A stretch of 64,000 nt of DNA from JAEWSN01 sp942493335 (GTDB lineage: Bacteria > Bacillota > Clostridia > DSM-8532). A program made the position numbers and the translations under genes. The stretch covers positions 744,001-808,000 of the forward strand of contig OW818693.1 of assembly GCA_942493335.1 (NCBI GenBank). Reading direction: 5' to 3'. The notes below the pieces were generated by a model. The model was not told the origin of the DNA and did no database searches. It was given only the letters and a program-made list of their open reading frames with translations. Positions 42,477-51,989 of this stretch are shown here, in pieces. Each line of letters opens with the position of its first letter. The first letter of the stretch is position 1.

Positions 42477-44378
42477 CTAATTGAATGCGGCGCCTTGTTC
42501 CTGCAGCGCGTCCCATTCCTCGAGATAACCCAGATGGGTATCCTCCAGCAGCATCAGTTCATCCTGCAGTTCGGTCAGCCTTACGTAATCCGAAGCCACT
42601 TCCTCCGAAGCAAGTTTGTCCTGCAGCACAGTAGTCTTCTCGTCACATTCCGCCAGTAGGGCCTCCAGCTTCCTGACCTTTGCCTCCCACCGCGCCTTTT
42701 CCTTACCTGGTGTGGTATGCTTCGGCTTTTCCTTTTTCTCGGCGACAACGGCCGATTCTGCAGCTGCCGCTCGTTTAGCGACCCGATCCATATACTCGTC
42801 ATAACCGAACCGGAAATACTCTGCCTTCCCCTCGTCGAAAACAAGCACTGCCGAGGCGATCTGCTTGACGAAATACCGGTCGTGCGATACGAAAAGAAGC
42901 GTGCCGGTATACGCCTGAAGCATCTTTTCAAGCGTCTCCTTGCCGATGATATCCATATGGTTCGTCGGTTCGTCCAGAATCAGAAAATTCGGCCGAGTCT
43001 TCAGCAGCTTACACAGAGCCAGTCTGACCTTTTCGCCACCGGACAAAGCGTTGACCGGCTTGAACACATCCTCGCGGGAAAACAGGAACGCCCCGAGCGC
43101 ACTGCGGACTTCCGTCTGGGTCAAGGTCGGAAATTCGTCCCAATACTCGTCCAAAACAGTCTTGTCACTCTTGTATAGGGCCATCTGCTGGTCGAAGTAA
43201 CCGATTTTCACCTTTTCTCCAAGAATGCAGGAGCCGCCGAGTGAAGGCATCAGCCCCACGATCGTCTTGAGAAACGTCGACTTTCCGAGCCCGTTTCCCC
43301 CGAGGATGCCGATCTTGTCGCCCCGCTGAATCTGAAGAGATACAGTCGTCAGCGGCTTGTCATAGCCGATTTCGAGATTGCTGGCGGAGAGGACGAGTTG
43401 GACGCTCTGCGTCTCCGGTTCGAAATCCGCATGGAAACTTCTGGTATCCGCCTGTTCCGGCGCATCCACGACTTCCATCCGCTCGATCTGCTTCATCTTC
43501 GACTGCGCCATGGCTGCCTTTGTCGCCTTGTACCGAAAACGCTCAACAAGCCCGCTCAAATGTGCGACTTCCTTCTGCTGCTCGATATGGCGCTTCTGCT
43601 GCAATTCCCAGTCCATGCGCTTCTTCTCGGCAAACGCGGAATAGTTTCCCGCATATCTCGTGATGCGTTCCCGCTCGATTTCGTAGACCGTTCCGACAAT
43701 CCGGTTGAGGAATTCCCGGTCGTGGGAGACCACCACCACAGCATTCCTGTAAGCACGGAGATAATCCTCCAGCCACTCGATGGCCTGGATGTCCAGATGG
43801 TTGGTCGGTTCATCCAAAAGCAGGATGTCCGGCTTGCTGAGCAAGAGTTTGATGAAGGCGATCTTGGTCCGCTGTCCGCCTGAGAATTCGGAAAGAGGCT
43901 TGCGCTTTTCCTCTGCGGTAAAACCGAACTGCCGGATGGCCGCTTCATATTCCTTGCGATAGCTGTATCCGTCAAGCAGTCGGAAGCGTTCCTGCAAATC
44001 CGCACACCGTTTGATGGTACCCGGACTGTGGTCATGCTCGAGTTCCTTCAGAAGTTCCTCAATCCGGCGCTCCATGTCCAGCAGGTCCTTGTAGGCCCGC
44101 TTCACCTCATCCTCGAGAGTGAAGGCTTCATCCTCGAAGGTCACTTGCTGCAGGTAACCGATGGTGGTATTCCGCACCAGCACCAAAGAGGAAGGTTCGC
44201 CAACATCCAGCCTGGTCAGTTCATACTCACCGACCATGAGCTTCAGCAATGTTGTTTTCCCGCATCCGTTCCGACCCACAAGTGCAATTTTTTCACCCTT
44301 GTTGATCTCGAAATCAATATTTGCCAGGATGGTATTGGCACCGAAAGCCACACATCCATTCGTGATTTTCAATAACAT
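42477..44378 (-). CDS. ABC-F family ATPase
   Basis: A 633-residue soluble protein with two ABC domains. Domain 1 has Walker A GRNGCGKTT, signature FSGGQRTKIAF and LLLDEPTNHLD. Domain 2 has GGNGLGKST, LSGGEKVRLAL and LILDEPTNHMD. A linker rich in Lys, Glu and Gln (residues about 240-300) carries the ribosome-interacting arm of the family. A C-terminal coiled-coil extension follows (EKARWEAKVRKLEALLAE). It is closest in layout to YdiF/Uup-type proteins that act on stalled or assembling ribosomes. AAGGGAG lies 8 bases before the ATG at 44376-44378. Antibiotic resistance by ribosome protection is possible but not indicated. Confidence 0.92.
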   Translation of the reverse strand: MLLKITNGCVAFGANTILANIDFEINKGEKIALVGRNGCGKTTLLKLMVGEYELTRLDVGEPSSLVLVRNTTIGYLQQVTFEDEAFTLEDEVKRAYKDLLDMERRIEELLKELEHDHSPGTIKRCADLQERFRLLDGYSYRKEYEAAIRQFGFTAEEKRKPLSEFSGGQRTKIAFIKLLLSKPDILLLDEPTNHLDIQAIEWLEDYLRAYRNAVVVVSHDREFLNRIVGTVYEIERERITRYAGNYSAFAEKKRMDWELQQKRHIEQQKEVAHLSGLVERFRYKATKAAMAQSKMKQIERMEVVDAPEQADTRSFHADFEPETQSVQLVLSASNLEIGYDKPLTTVSLQIQRGDKIGILGGNGLGKSTFLKTIVGLMPSLGGSCILGEKVKIGYFDQQMALYKSDKTVLDEYWDEFPTLTQTEVRSALGAFLFSREDVFKPVNALSGGEKVRLALCKLLKTRPNFLILDEPTNHMDIIGKETLEKMLQAYTGTLLFVSHDRYFVKQIASAVLVFDEGKAEYFRFGYDEYMDRVAKRAAAAESAVVAEKKEKPKHTTPGKEKARWEAKVRKLEALLAECDEKTTVLQDKLASEEVASDYVRLTELQDELMLLEDTHLGYLEEWDALQEQGAAFN

Positions 44379-44480
44379 GGATTCTGCTCCCTTGCTGTGC
44401 GCCATCAGTTCCGCTTGTTCTGATCCCATTGTCTGTTGTATCTATTGTATCTGTTTTTTCTGTTCTTTCCTGCCGCATGC

Positions 44481-45758
44481 TCATACCGAAAAATCACTCG
44501 GCGCCTTTTCCTTCTCATGTGCGTGCTCCGTCAGGAAGACGACGGCCAGTGCCGTAATCGGGATGGTCAGGAGCAGGCCGATGCTGCCCGCCATGGCGCG
44601 CAATACTTCCGAGGCAATCAGATCGTGATTGACAATTTCCAGGAAAGGAATATCATAGGCCGCCAACAGGAGGAGCAAGTGCAGGGATCCGCCCGTATAG
44701 GCAAGAATCAACGTATTCGACATGGTTGCCATCATGTCCCGGCCAATGTTCATGCCGGATCTGAACAACCCGCGCCCCGGCAAATCCGGCGAATTCTCCT
44801 TCAGTTCGAACATCGCGGAAGCCATAGACACCGCCACATCCATGGCTGCACCCAGCGCTCCGATGATGATTCCGGCAAATAGAAGCCCTTGGAAATCAAA
44901 ATGAACAGTGGTAGGTATGAACATCAGCATCTGCGCTTCTTCATCCCCAAGACCTGTCAGATGGATGGCCGTTCCGACCCATTTGGCGATCAATCCCGCC
45001 ATGACGACGCCGCCGGTTGTACCGATGAGCGCAGCAGCCGCCTTCCGATTGAATCCCGCAATCAGGAGCAGCGCTGGAAGGGAGACGCCTGTACAGATGA
45101 GGATGGTGGCCACGATCGGATCCGCACCCCGGAGAACTGCCGGAATAAGAAGAAACAGAATGGCAAGCACAGTCAGAATAAGCGTGCCGACCGCTTTCAA
45201 TCCCTTGACGCCTCCGATGGCAACCAGCACAAGCACAAACGCGATGACAAGCCATAACAGGTGTCGATGCCGGACCACGTCCAGCACCTCGAATGTATCG
45301 TTTCCGTCTTCGTCCGAGCCAAGCGCCAGTACAATCCGGTCTCCAACCTTGAGCCGCGGGCTCTGGTACAGATCGTTGAAACCGTTGGTTCTTGTAAACC
45401 GTGCCTCGACCACCCTGCCTTTTGCGATGCCCTTTTCCACATTCACTTTCACGAGCTGCACGGTTGAAAGCAATTCACCGCCGGAGTAGGCATCCTTTTC
45501 GACCTGATCTCCAATGATCTCCGTCACAAGCCCGATATCGGAAAACGAATCCGAGCCATCGGATTGCGTTTCCATCTCCTGGATTTCCCCATCAACAGGC
45601 GCCTCCGTGAAGCCATCCGGGGTGCTTTCAACCGAGGCTTGAGGGAGCTCTTCCCCGTTTTCCGACGCGAATGCGGTTCCACCCACGCAGCAGGTCAAAA
45701 ACATAACCAACAGTAACATGACCGGCAGTATCGCCGATCTGACCATTCCTTTTCTCAT
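44481..45758 (-). CDS. YibE/F-like multi-pass membrane protein
   Basis: A 425-residue protein. It has a signal-like hydrophobic N-terminus (residues 8-30), an acidic low-complexity segment (35-75), a small beta domain (VTEIIGDQVEKDAYSGG, then KVGDRIVLALG) and eight or so helices containing the YibE/F family block (GGVVMAGLIAKW, then DVAVSMASAMFEL, then NTLILAYTGGSLHLLLLL). The function is not established; a transport role is often proposed. GGAGG lies 6 bases before the ATG at 45756-45758. It is upstream of the ABC-F gene (103-base gap) on the same strand, without clear functional link. Confidence 0.88.
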   Translation of the reverse strand: MRKGMVRSAILPVMLLLVMFLTCCVGGTAFASENGEELPQASVESTPDGFTEAPVDGEIQEMETQSDGSDSFSDIGLVTEIIGDQVEKDAYSGGELLSTVQLVKVNVEKGIAKGRVVEARFTRTNGFNDLYQSPRLKVGDRIVLALGSDEDGNDTFEVLDVVRHRHLLWLVIAFVLVLVAIGGVKGLKAVGTLILTVLAILFLLIPAVLRGADPIVATILICTGVSLPALLLIAGFNRKAAAALIGTTGGVVMAGLIAKWVGTAIHLTGLGDEEAQMLMFIPTTVHFDFQGLLFAGIIIGALGAAMDVAVSMASAMFELKENSPDLPGRGLFRSGMNIGRDMMATMSNTLILAYTGGSLHLLLLLAAYDIPFLEIVNHDLIASEVLRAMAGSIGLLLTIPITALAVVFLTEHAHEKEKAPSDFSV

Positions 45759-45813
45759 TCGATTCCTCCAGGCATGAATGTCGGGCCGGGTCTGCGCGAA
45801 CCTTTCAGGGTGG

Positions 45814-46797
45814 TCACTTCGCCTGACCTCCGTAAGTGAACCCCTTCACGATGCCGCTCTCCACAAGAAAGTCCAGTTTCTTCCCCATCTGCGGGGCGCC
45901 GCCTTCATGCTTGTTGAATGGGTACACATCCATCCGTTTAGGTGCCGTGATCCGGTTATACGTTGCATAATAGCACCGGGCCGGACATGTCGTGTCCATC
46001 AGGGCAACCGAAGCCAGAACCGGGCATCGGATCCATTCGGCCATGTTCATCGTGTCGAAATAACTCAATGTCTCATAGGCTTGCGCCAGTTTGTCCGGGA
46101 AGCGTTTCAGGTAATCCGTCACACTGGCGAATGCGCCATGCGCGCCTTCCACCCTGACTTCCAGATTACTGTTGCTCGGTACACTCACCATGACGATGGC
46201 CGGCCGTTCATCCAATGCACTAACAGCCATGCCCAATGCGCCTCCCTGACTCGTTCCGTCAATAACCAGCCTGGCCGGATCCACTTCCGGGAACATCAGG
46301 GCGAAATCCAATGCCTTGACACAATCCATGTAAACCGCCCGATAATAATACTCTTCCTTGTTCAGAATTCCCTTGCAGGCCACATTGGTGACATGCCCCT
46401 GGGCATACCCCGCAAGATTCCCCGTATCCCCTCCCTGATCCCGGACATCCACGGAAAGAACCGCCAATCCTTTGAGCAGCCACGGGGCGAAATCCCAGGG
46501 CATGCCACGATTTCCTGTAAACCCGTGATAATGGATCAAACAGGGAATCTGTTCCCATTCCGGAACAACCGGCACCATCATCCACCCATGTATCGGCGTA
46601 CAATCGAACCCATGATAGGAAACATCGTAGAGCCGGATACCAGGAAACTGGCTGGGCACTTCCTGTATCTCGGGACAAAGCGGATTTGATCGTGTAATTT
46701 CACGGGTCCTGTCCCAGAAGTTCCTGAAATCCGGCCGCCTTGTCAGCGCGGGCAGATAGGATTCGTTTTCCATCCGGATCTTCTCCATGAAATCCAT
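45814..46797 (-). CDS. CE7-family acetyl esterase (acetylxylan esterase/cephalosporin-C deacetylase)
   Basis: A 327-residue alpha/beta hydrolase that removes acetyl groups from xylo-oligosaccharides and related compounds. The CE7 features are SVDVRDQGGDTGN (RGQGG-type motif with a Gly to Asp change), the nucleophile elbow DGTSQGGALG, the acid in LMDTTCPAR and the His in NKHEGG. There is no signal peptide, as usual for these cytoplasmic hexamers. AAGGAG lies 7 bases before the ATG at 46795-46797. It ends 55 bases upstream of the YibE/F gene and may complement the glycan locus. Confidence 0.92.
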   Translation of the reverse strand: MDFMEKIRMENESYLPALTRRPDFRNFWDRTREITRSNPLCPEIQEVPSQFPGIRLYDVSYHGFDCTPIHGWMMVPVVPEWEQIPCLIHYHGFTGNRGMPWDFAPWLLKGLAVLSVDVRDQGGDTGNLAGYAQGHVTNVACKGILNKEEYYYRAVYMDCVKALDFALMFPEVDPARLVIDGTSQGGALGMAVSALDERPAIVMVSVPSNSNLEVRVEGAHGAFASVTDYLKRFPDKLAQAYETLSYFDTMNMAEWIRCPVLASVALMDTTCPARCYYATYNRITAPKRMDVYPFNKHEGGAPQMGKKLDFLVESGIVKGFTYGGQAK

Positions 46798-47159
46798 TCC
46801 GAGTCTCCTTTTCCATCATCCCTTGTGCATGCCTGCTCCGCTCATTTGCATAGCAGCATGACTGGAGGTGCCGCAACGACAGACACACCGAATTCTGAAG
46901 CGTACCTGCTCCATCATCGCATGATTCAGTTGCTTCATCAACAGCCAGATGGAAATCCAGATGGAAATCCACACGATCACTTTCTTTCATCCCATCCTTA
47001 TTTACGGTATTGGCTGCAGACTCCATAATCATCGCAAAATCTTGACTTGAATGCTCCAGAGTGAAACAATAAGAGGACAACAGGCACTGCTACGTGCGTT
47101 TGCATCCGGGATTGGGCATTGGACCAAATTTGGCCATCGTCTTCAAGAAGGAGCAGCCT
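46798..47159. other. Intergenic region between divergent CE7 and unknown genes
   Basis: 362 bases without a supported gene. It holds a perfect tandem copy of a 12-base unit CCAGATGGAAAT (46945-46956 and 46957-46968) and presumably promoters for both flanking genes; no confident -35/-10 pair was seen. Confidence 0.5.
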
Positions 47160-47924
47160 ATGCGTTATCATCTCTACCTCTCCCTGGTTCCGGAGGCGTT
47201 GATCGCTTCCATGCTGAACCCTGAAGAATTCGCTTCCTACTATGCCATCGGCGAACACGGCAAATCATCCGGGCAGGCAGTCTTCCTCGAAATCGATCCA
47301 ACCTTCAGAAGCGAGTTCCTTCCCATCGACAATGGCATAGTCCGTTGTGTTCCGGACGAGAACGGCTTGCCGAAAACATCCGTGTACATTTCGGTCTATC
47401 GCGTTCTCGAGCATGTTCCCCTGGCCGTCATGGGCGATCTGTACTATGTCACGCGCGACGGACGTGCCCTCCGTTGCGCAAAGGCTCCTGCAGCGAACAA
47501 CGAACCCGGCCTTCATTTCTATCATGAATTGGCACCTGTCCGCCCAACCGTCGTCAGTCCGCTGGGACCGAGGGACTTCAAGGATCTGATGATGCGTGAA
47601 GGAGACGGCTTCCAGGCACTTCCCGCCATCGCATTTGTCGAACTGCGGCTCGATGCGCTCGCGGCCGAACCGGAAACCGGTGCAGTCAAGGATCTCCCCT
47701 ACGAGAACATCGAACATCTGCGTGAATGTCTTGTGGAACTCAAGAAAAAATCCGTTTCCACCAAGATATTTGATCGGAGTGGTTCCGGCATTTTCTCTTA
47801 TCGCGTCGTGAAAACCGGCATTTTTATCGGAAATGTAAAAGAAGGGATGATCCTATACGCCATGCCCCCGTTTGCGGAGCTCCGGGACACAAATCACGAC
47901 TGGTGGCGTTCGGCAAACCTTTGA
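47160..47924 (+). CDS. Conserved-looking protein of unknown function (254 aa)
   Basis: A soluble protein beginning MRYHLYLSLVPEALIASMLN. It has no signal peptide, membrane helix or Cys motif. Notable segments are FLEIDPTFRSEFLPID, HFYHELAPVRPTVVSPLGPR and a C-terminal WWRSANL. AAGGAG lies 6 bases before the ATG. It stands 109 bases upstream of the pyrophosphatase gene on the same strand. I do not recognise the family. Codon use and hydrophobicity pattern look like a normal folded protein, so the gene is real but its role is open. Confidence 0.75.
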   Translation: MRYHLYLSLVPEALIASMLNPEEFASYYAIGEHGKSSGQAVFLEIDPTFRSEFLPIDNGIVRCVPDENGLPKTSVYISVYRVLEHVPLAVMGDLYYVTRDGRALRCAKAPAANNEPGLHFYHELAPVRPTVVSPLGPRDFKDLMMREGDGFQALPAIAFVELRLDALAAEPETGAVKDLPYENIEHLRECLVELKKKSVSTKIFDRSGSGIFSYRVVKTGIFIGNVKEGMILYAMPPFAELRDTNHDWWRSANL

Positions 47925-48033
47925 TTGTGCCTTATCTTTTCATCCTCTCCCGCAAGGCGACGACCTGCCTGCCTCTGGATACTGCTTCCCGCAGAATGAA
48001 CACAAACGCATTGAGAATTGAGGTACAAAATCG

Positions 48034-50109
48034 ATGAACACCCAAATCTGGCTGTATTTCGGTATGGGTCTCGGGATCGTTTCCTTTTGCATCGCCCTAT
48101 TCATGTATCAATGGGTCAAGAAGCAGGATGCAGGTCCCGAACAGACAAAGAAAATCACGAAAGCCATCAAGGAAGGCGCCTGGGCGTACCTTCGCCATCT
48201 CTATGGCGCACTGGCCGGCGTGGCAGTCGTCTTCGGCATCATCCTCGCCATCGTCTTTTCCATGGAGGATGGCGGATTCGGTATCATGAGAGGACTTGAG
48301 ACCGCCGGTGCCTTCATTGTCGGCGCCCTCTGCTCCGCCATAGCCGGTTATCTCGGCATGTCCGTCGCGGTACGTGCGAACGCCCGTACCGCCGTGGCTG
48401 CGAAAACTTCCCTGAACAAGGCCTTTGATGTCGCCTATCGCGCAGGTTCCGTCCTCGCGCTCGCCATGGTCGGCATCGCCGTCTTCGGCATGTGCCTGAT
48501 CTATCTGCTGACCGGAGATCCGGAAGTCGTTCTCGGCTTCTCCTTCGGCGCCTCCTCCCTCGCACTCCTCGCAAAAGCCGGCGGCGGCATTTATACAAAG
48601 ACCGCCGACATCGCCGCCGACCTGGTCGGCAAGGTGGAAGCCGGCATTCCCGAGGATGACCCGCGCAACCCGGCTGTCATCGCGGACAATGTCGGCGACA
48701 ATGTCGGTGACGTCGCAGGCATGGGCGCGGACATCTTCGACTCCTATGTTGCGGCTACCGTCGCAACCATGTTGATTGGTTTCACAGGGTTCCTTACCTT
48801 CCCGAAGGAAACGCAGCTGTTCTATACGGTTCTCCCCCTGATCCTTTGCATCGTCGGCATCGTTTCATCCGTCATCGGCCTCCAGCTCGTCCGTGTCGGC
48901 AAGAACGGAAAGCCAGGAACCGCATTGAATTTGGCTACGGTCTTCTCCTGCCTGATCTTTGCCGCGATTGCCACCGTTCTTTTCCTCGTGATGGGCTGGA
49001 ACCTCGGTGCGTTGATCGCGACCATTTCCGGTCTGGGCATCGGGGTCATCATCGGATTCACAACGGACTATTTCACGGATGACAACTTCAGCCCCGTCCG
49101 CAAAACGGCTGAAATTGCTAAATCCGGTTCGGCCCTGACCATCATATCCGGTCTTTCCTACGGCTTGATCTCCATCGCTCCCTCCCTGATCGGTATCGCA
49201 ATCGCCACGGTCGTTTCGTACTTCTCCGCCGAGGCATTCGGTCTTCCCGGCGTGTATGGCGTTGGCATCGCAGCGGTCGGCATGCTTTCCCTGACCGGCA
49301 TCGTCGTCGCAAACGACGCGTATGGACCGATTGTGGACAATGCAAAGGGGATCGCGGAAATGTCCGGCATGGGCGAGGAAGTCGTCACCCGCTGTGACGT
49401 TCTCGATTCAGCCGGAAATACGGCCAAAGCCATCACAAAGGGGTTTGCGATCAGCGCTGCGGCACTGACTGTCCTCGCACTGTTCGCCGCCTACAAGGAA
49501 CAGATCGAACAATACCTGCCCGCAGGCGGCTCGCTGGATCTCAGCCTCCTGAACCCCATGGTTCTGGCAGGCATCCTGCTCGGCACCATGGTTCCGCCCA
49601 TTTTCTCCGCCTTGCTCATGCTTGCGGTCACCAAGAACGCGTTCAAGATGATTGAGGAAATCCGCCGCCAGTTCCGCGACATTCCCGGCATCCTGCTTGG
49701 AACGGTCGATCCGGACTACAATACTTGCGTCGGGCTTGCCTCCGCAGGTGCCCTGAAGTCCCTCGTCCTGCCGGCCATGCTGGCGATCGTCCTTCCGCTC
49801 TCCGTCGGATTCCTTCTTGGACCGGCCGCATTGGGCGGCTTCCTCGGCGGCGCCATTTTTGTCGGCATCGTGTTCGCGCTTTTCATGGCAAACGCCGGCG
49901 GCTTGTGGGACAACGCGAAAAAGTACGTGGAAGCCGGCAACTGTGGCGGTTCTGGCTCGGATGCCCATAAGGCGGCTGTCGTGGGCGATACGGTCGGGGA
50001 TCCCTTCAAGGATACCGCAGGCCCTTCCATCAATACGCTGATCACAGTCATGACGCTCATTTCCAGCTTGTTCGCCCCCATCATCGCCGTGGTGCATCTG
50101 TTCGGCTGA
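48034..50109 (+). CDS. hppA: Membrane-bound proton-translocating pyrophosphatase
   Basis: A 691-residue pump with about 16 helices that couples PPi hydrolysis to ion export. The substrate motifs are EDDPRNPAVIADNVGDNVGD and GNCGGSGSDAHKAAVVGDTV. In the K+-site motif GNTAKAITKGFA, Lys and Thr stand where K+-dependent enzymes have Ala and Gly, so a K+-independent H+-pump is predicted. GAGGT lies 9 bases before the ATG. A strong bidirectional terminator follows. It would recover energy from biosynthetic PPi, useful to a fermenting anaerobe. Confidence 0.95.
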   Translation: MNTQIWLYFGMGLGIVSFCIALFMYQWVKKQDAGPEQTKKITKAIKEGAWAYLRHLYGALAGVAVVFGIILAIVFSMEDGGFGIMRGLETAGAFIVGALCSAIAGYLGMSVAVRANARTAVAAKTSLNKAFDVAYRAGSVLALAMVGIAVFGMCLIYLLTGDPEVVLGFSFGASSLALLAKAGGGIYTKTADIAADLVGKVEAGIPEDDPRNPAVIADNVGDNVGDVAGMGADIFDSYVAATVATMLIGFTGFLTFPKETQLFYTVLPLILCIVGIVSSVIGLQLVRVGKNGKPGTALNLATVFSCLIFAAIATVLFLVMGWNLGALIATISGLGIGVIIGFTTDYFTDDNFSPVRKTAEIAKSGSALTIISGLSYGLISIAPSLIGIAIATVVSYFSAEAFGLPGVYGVGIAAVGMLSLTGIVVANDAYGPIVDNAKGIAEMSGMGEEVVTRCDVLDSAGNTAKAITKGFAISAAALTVLALFAAYKEQIEQYLPAGGSLDLSLLNPMVLAGILLGTMVPPIFSALLMLAVTKNAFKMIEEIRRQFRDIPGILLGTVDPDYNTCVGLASAGALKSLVLPAMLAIVLPLSVGFLLGPAALGGFLGGAIFVGIVFALFMANAGGLWDNAKKYVEAGNCGGSGSDAHKAAVVGDTVGDPFKDTAGPSINTLITVMTLISSLFAPIIAVVHLFG

Positions 50110-50111
50110 AA

Positions 50112-50162
50112 AAAAAGAGGCTGTCTCAAAAATCATGCAAATGATTGAGAGGCAGCCTCTTC
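50112..50162. terminator. Bidirectional terminator between hppA and the membrane protein gene
   Basis: AAGAGGCTG and CAGCCTCTT form the base of a long stem with inner pairs around a GCAA loop. An A-run on the left gives a T-run on the minus strand. It separates the convergent genes hppA (+) and 50163-50687 (-). Confidence 0.85.
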
Positions 50163-50687
50163 CTAGTTTTGATCCGATTTTTGCCAGAACCATTCTCGCA
50201 TTTGATAACAAGCGTCATAGGGAAGTCCCCATATTTGCGCTTTCCCATTTTGGGAAGTACAGGCAAGCGCAAGCTTATAGTCATATTCCCCGTGAACAAT
50301 ATCCCAATCCTTATGATTGTAAAGCAGCAACGAATAGGTTTTTGCCTTTACCGCACCCTGTTCCTTCAATGAGATTGCAAGGGTGTTGTAGATCGTGTAC
50401 ATCTCACCGTAAGTGGGCTGATACTCTTTCAGTATCCCGCTTCGCCTTGCGGTATTGATCAAATTCAGGACATATGACCATTCTTCCTCGTCTATTGCTG
50501 CTGTCGGTTTTTTGTCGCCATACTCCGCAGTCCATGTCATGCTTTCCACATTCTCTGATGTTAAGTCCGAAAATCCGGTTTGCAGGTTGGCAAGAAGGAT
50601 AAAGGCTGCAGCCAACAAGACCACAATGGATGAGATCCCTGCCCGCAAGGCATGGGCGCATTTTATGGGTTTTTTCGTCATACGCAT
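50163..50687 (-). CDS. Single-pass membrane protein of unknown function
   Basis: About 174 residues. One N-terminal helix (ISSIVVLLAAAFILLANL) anchors an extracytoplasmic domain (about 130 residues) with many aromatic residues (EEEWSYVLNLINTA, then YGEMYTIYNTLAISL, then WFWQKSDQN). The start is uncertain: the ATG at 50685-50687 has GGAGGGG about 11 bases upstream; a GTG at 50712-50714 is the alternative. It lies 32 bases downstream of the NADH oxidoreductase gene. No family is recognised. Confidence 0.6.
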   Translation of the reverse strand: MRMTKKPIKCAHALRAGISSIVVLLAAAFILLANLQTGFSDLTSENVESMTWTAEYGDKKPTAAIDEEEWSYVLNLINTARRSGILKEYQPTYGEMYTIYNTLAISLKEQGAVKAKTYSLLLYNHKDWDIVHGEYDYKLALACTSQNGKAQIWGLPYDACYQMREWFWQKSDQN

Positions 50688-50719
50688 TCGGACAAGGACC
50701 CCTCCAATCGCCACACACC

Positions 50720-51904
50720 TTACTGCATCAACGCCATGAATTTCTCTGCGTCCCCCTCGACATCCGGAACGGACTTTCCCTGGAGAACAAGACTTTTCGC
50801 CTTCTGAACCAGTGAAATGTCTCCGGTCAGGACTGCGCCGACGACCTTTCCCGCCTTGACGAATAAACGGTGGAAGGCTTTTTCGTTCTGCCAGGTGATG
50901 ACGGATTCCGGCTCTGCGACTACCCCCGCGGAAAAGAGTTTTACTTTTCCGAGGATCAGGGTGGAGATCATCTGCGGTGCCGTATAGGTCATTTCCTGTC
51001 CGGCCAGATTCGTGCCCGCGATTTTACCGTGGTCGGCGGCGGCCGTCCACAAACCGAAGACCGTGCCGTTGTACTCTGCAATGTCCCCGGCGGCATATAC
51101 ATCCGCCAGATTCGTCTGCATGCGGGCATTGACCAGAACGCCCTTGTTCACGGCCAATGCCGTATCCCGGAAGAGGGAAAGGTTGGGCCGGACACCGGTG
51201 GAGAACAGCACGGCATCCGCCTCGATCTCCGTGCCGTCATCAAGACGAATCCCGCTGACCGCCTCTTCACCCAGAATTTCAGCGCATGAATGTCCGAGCA
51301 CAAAGGTCATGCCTTCTTCAGCCAGCTGTTTCTGCACCATCCGGGACAATTCAGCATCCAGCTGCCTTGGCAGCAGATAAGGGAAAAACTCCAGAACCGT
51401 GACGGTCTTTCCTGCGCCAATCAGTCCGTGTGCGGCTTCAAGCCCCAACAGCCCGCCGCCGATCACAACCGCATGCTTCTTGTCCTTCATGTGGGTGTGA
51501 ATGGCTTTCAGATCATCCATGCTGTGAAGGGTGAAAACACCTTTCCGCTCCGCGCCTTTGGCCGGCGGGACAAACGGATGCGCACCATTGGCCAGCAGGA
51601 GCCGATCATAGGAAATGCATTCTCCCGCGTCCGTATGCAAGGTTTTCTGCTCAAAATCAACGCGCGCGATGCAGGTATGGGTTTTCACGTCGATCCGGTT
51701 GTCCTTGTACCATCCCGCATCCTTCACGAAGATTTCTTCCGCGTTGAAGTCCGGTTTCCCGAGCATATGCGAAAGACGGGTGCGATAATAGGTCGGATAC
51801 CCGTCGGAGGTGATCATGAGGATTTCCGATTCCTGATCAATTTTCCTAAAACTTTCTACAGCAGACAGGGCGGCTATGCCGTTTCCGATCGTCACCAGTC
51901 TCAT
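50720..51904 (-). CDS. FAD-dependent NADH:rubredoxin oxidoreductase-like protein
   Basis: A 394-residue flavoprotein of the NirB/NROR group. The FAD motif TIGNGIAALSAVE is at the N-terminus, the NAD site VVIGGGLLGLEAAHGL at about 145-160, and the late FAD site DVYAAGDIAEYNG. No [2Fe-2S] or sirohaem domain follows, so the length matches NADH:rubredoxin reductases, which feed electrons to rubredoxin and flavodiiron proteins for O2 and peroxide removal in anaerobes. GGAGG lies 7 bases before the ATG at 51902-51904. No rubredoxin gene is visible in the window, so other electron acceptors are possible. Confidence 0.88.
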   Translation of the reverse strand: MRLVTIGNGIAALSAVESFRKIDQESEILMITSDGYPTYYRTRLSHMLGKPDFNAEEIFVKDAGWYKDNRIDVKTHTCIARVDFEQKTLHTDAGECISYDRLLLANGAHPFVPPAKGAERKGVFTLHSMDDLKAIHTHMKDKKHAVVIGGGLLGLEAAHGLIGAGKTVTVLEFFPYLLPRQLDAELSRMVQKQLAEEGMTFVLGHSCAEILGEEAVSGIRLDDGTEIEADAVLFSTGVRPNLSLFRDTALAVNKGVLVNARMQTNLADVYAAGDIAEYNGTVFGLWTAAADHGKIAGTNLAGQEMTYTAPQMISTLILGKVKLFSAGVVAEPESVITWQNEKAFHRLFVKAGKVVGAVLTGDISLVQKAKSLVLQGKSVPDVEGDAEKFMALMQ

Positions 51905-51989
51905 TTTGCAGCCTCCTTTGTATTGTACATGAACTTGCTCCGTTCTTCATACCCGGGTTGATGACCTCTCTAACGTCGTTTCTCAGACG

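Noticed and set aside
46945..46968. Two tandem 12-bp units as a mobile or regulatory repeat
   Set aside because: Only two copies and no nearby motif; recorded as a description of the gap only.
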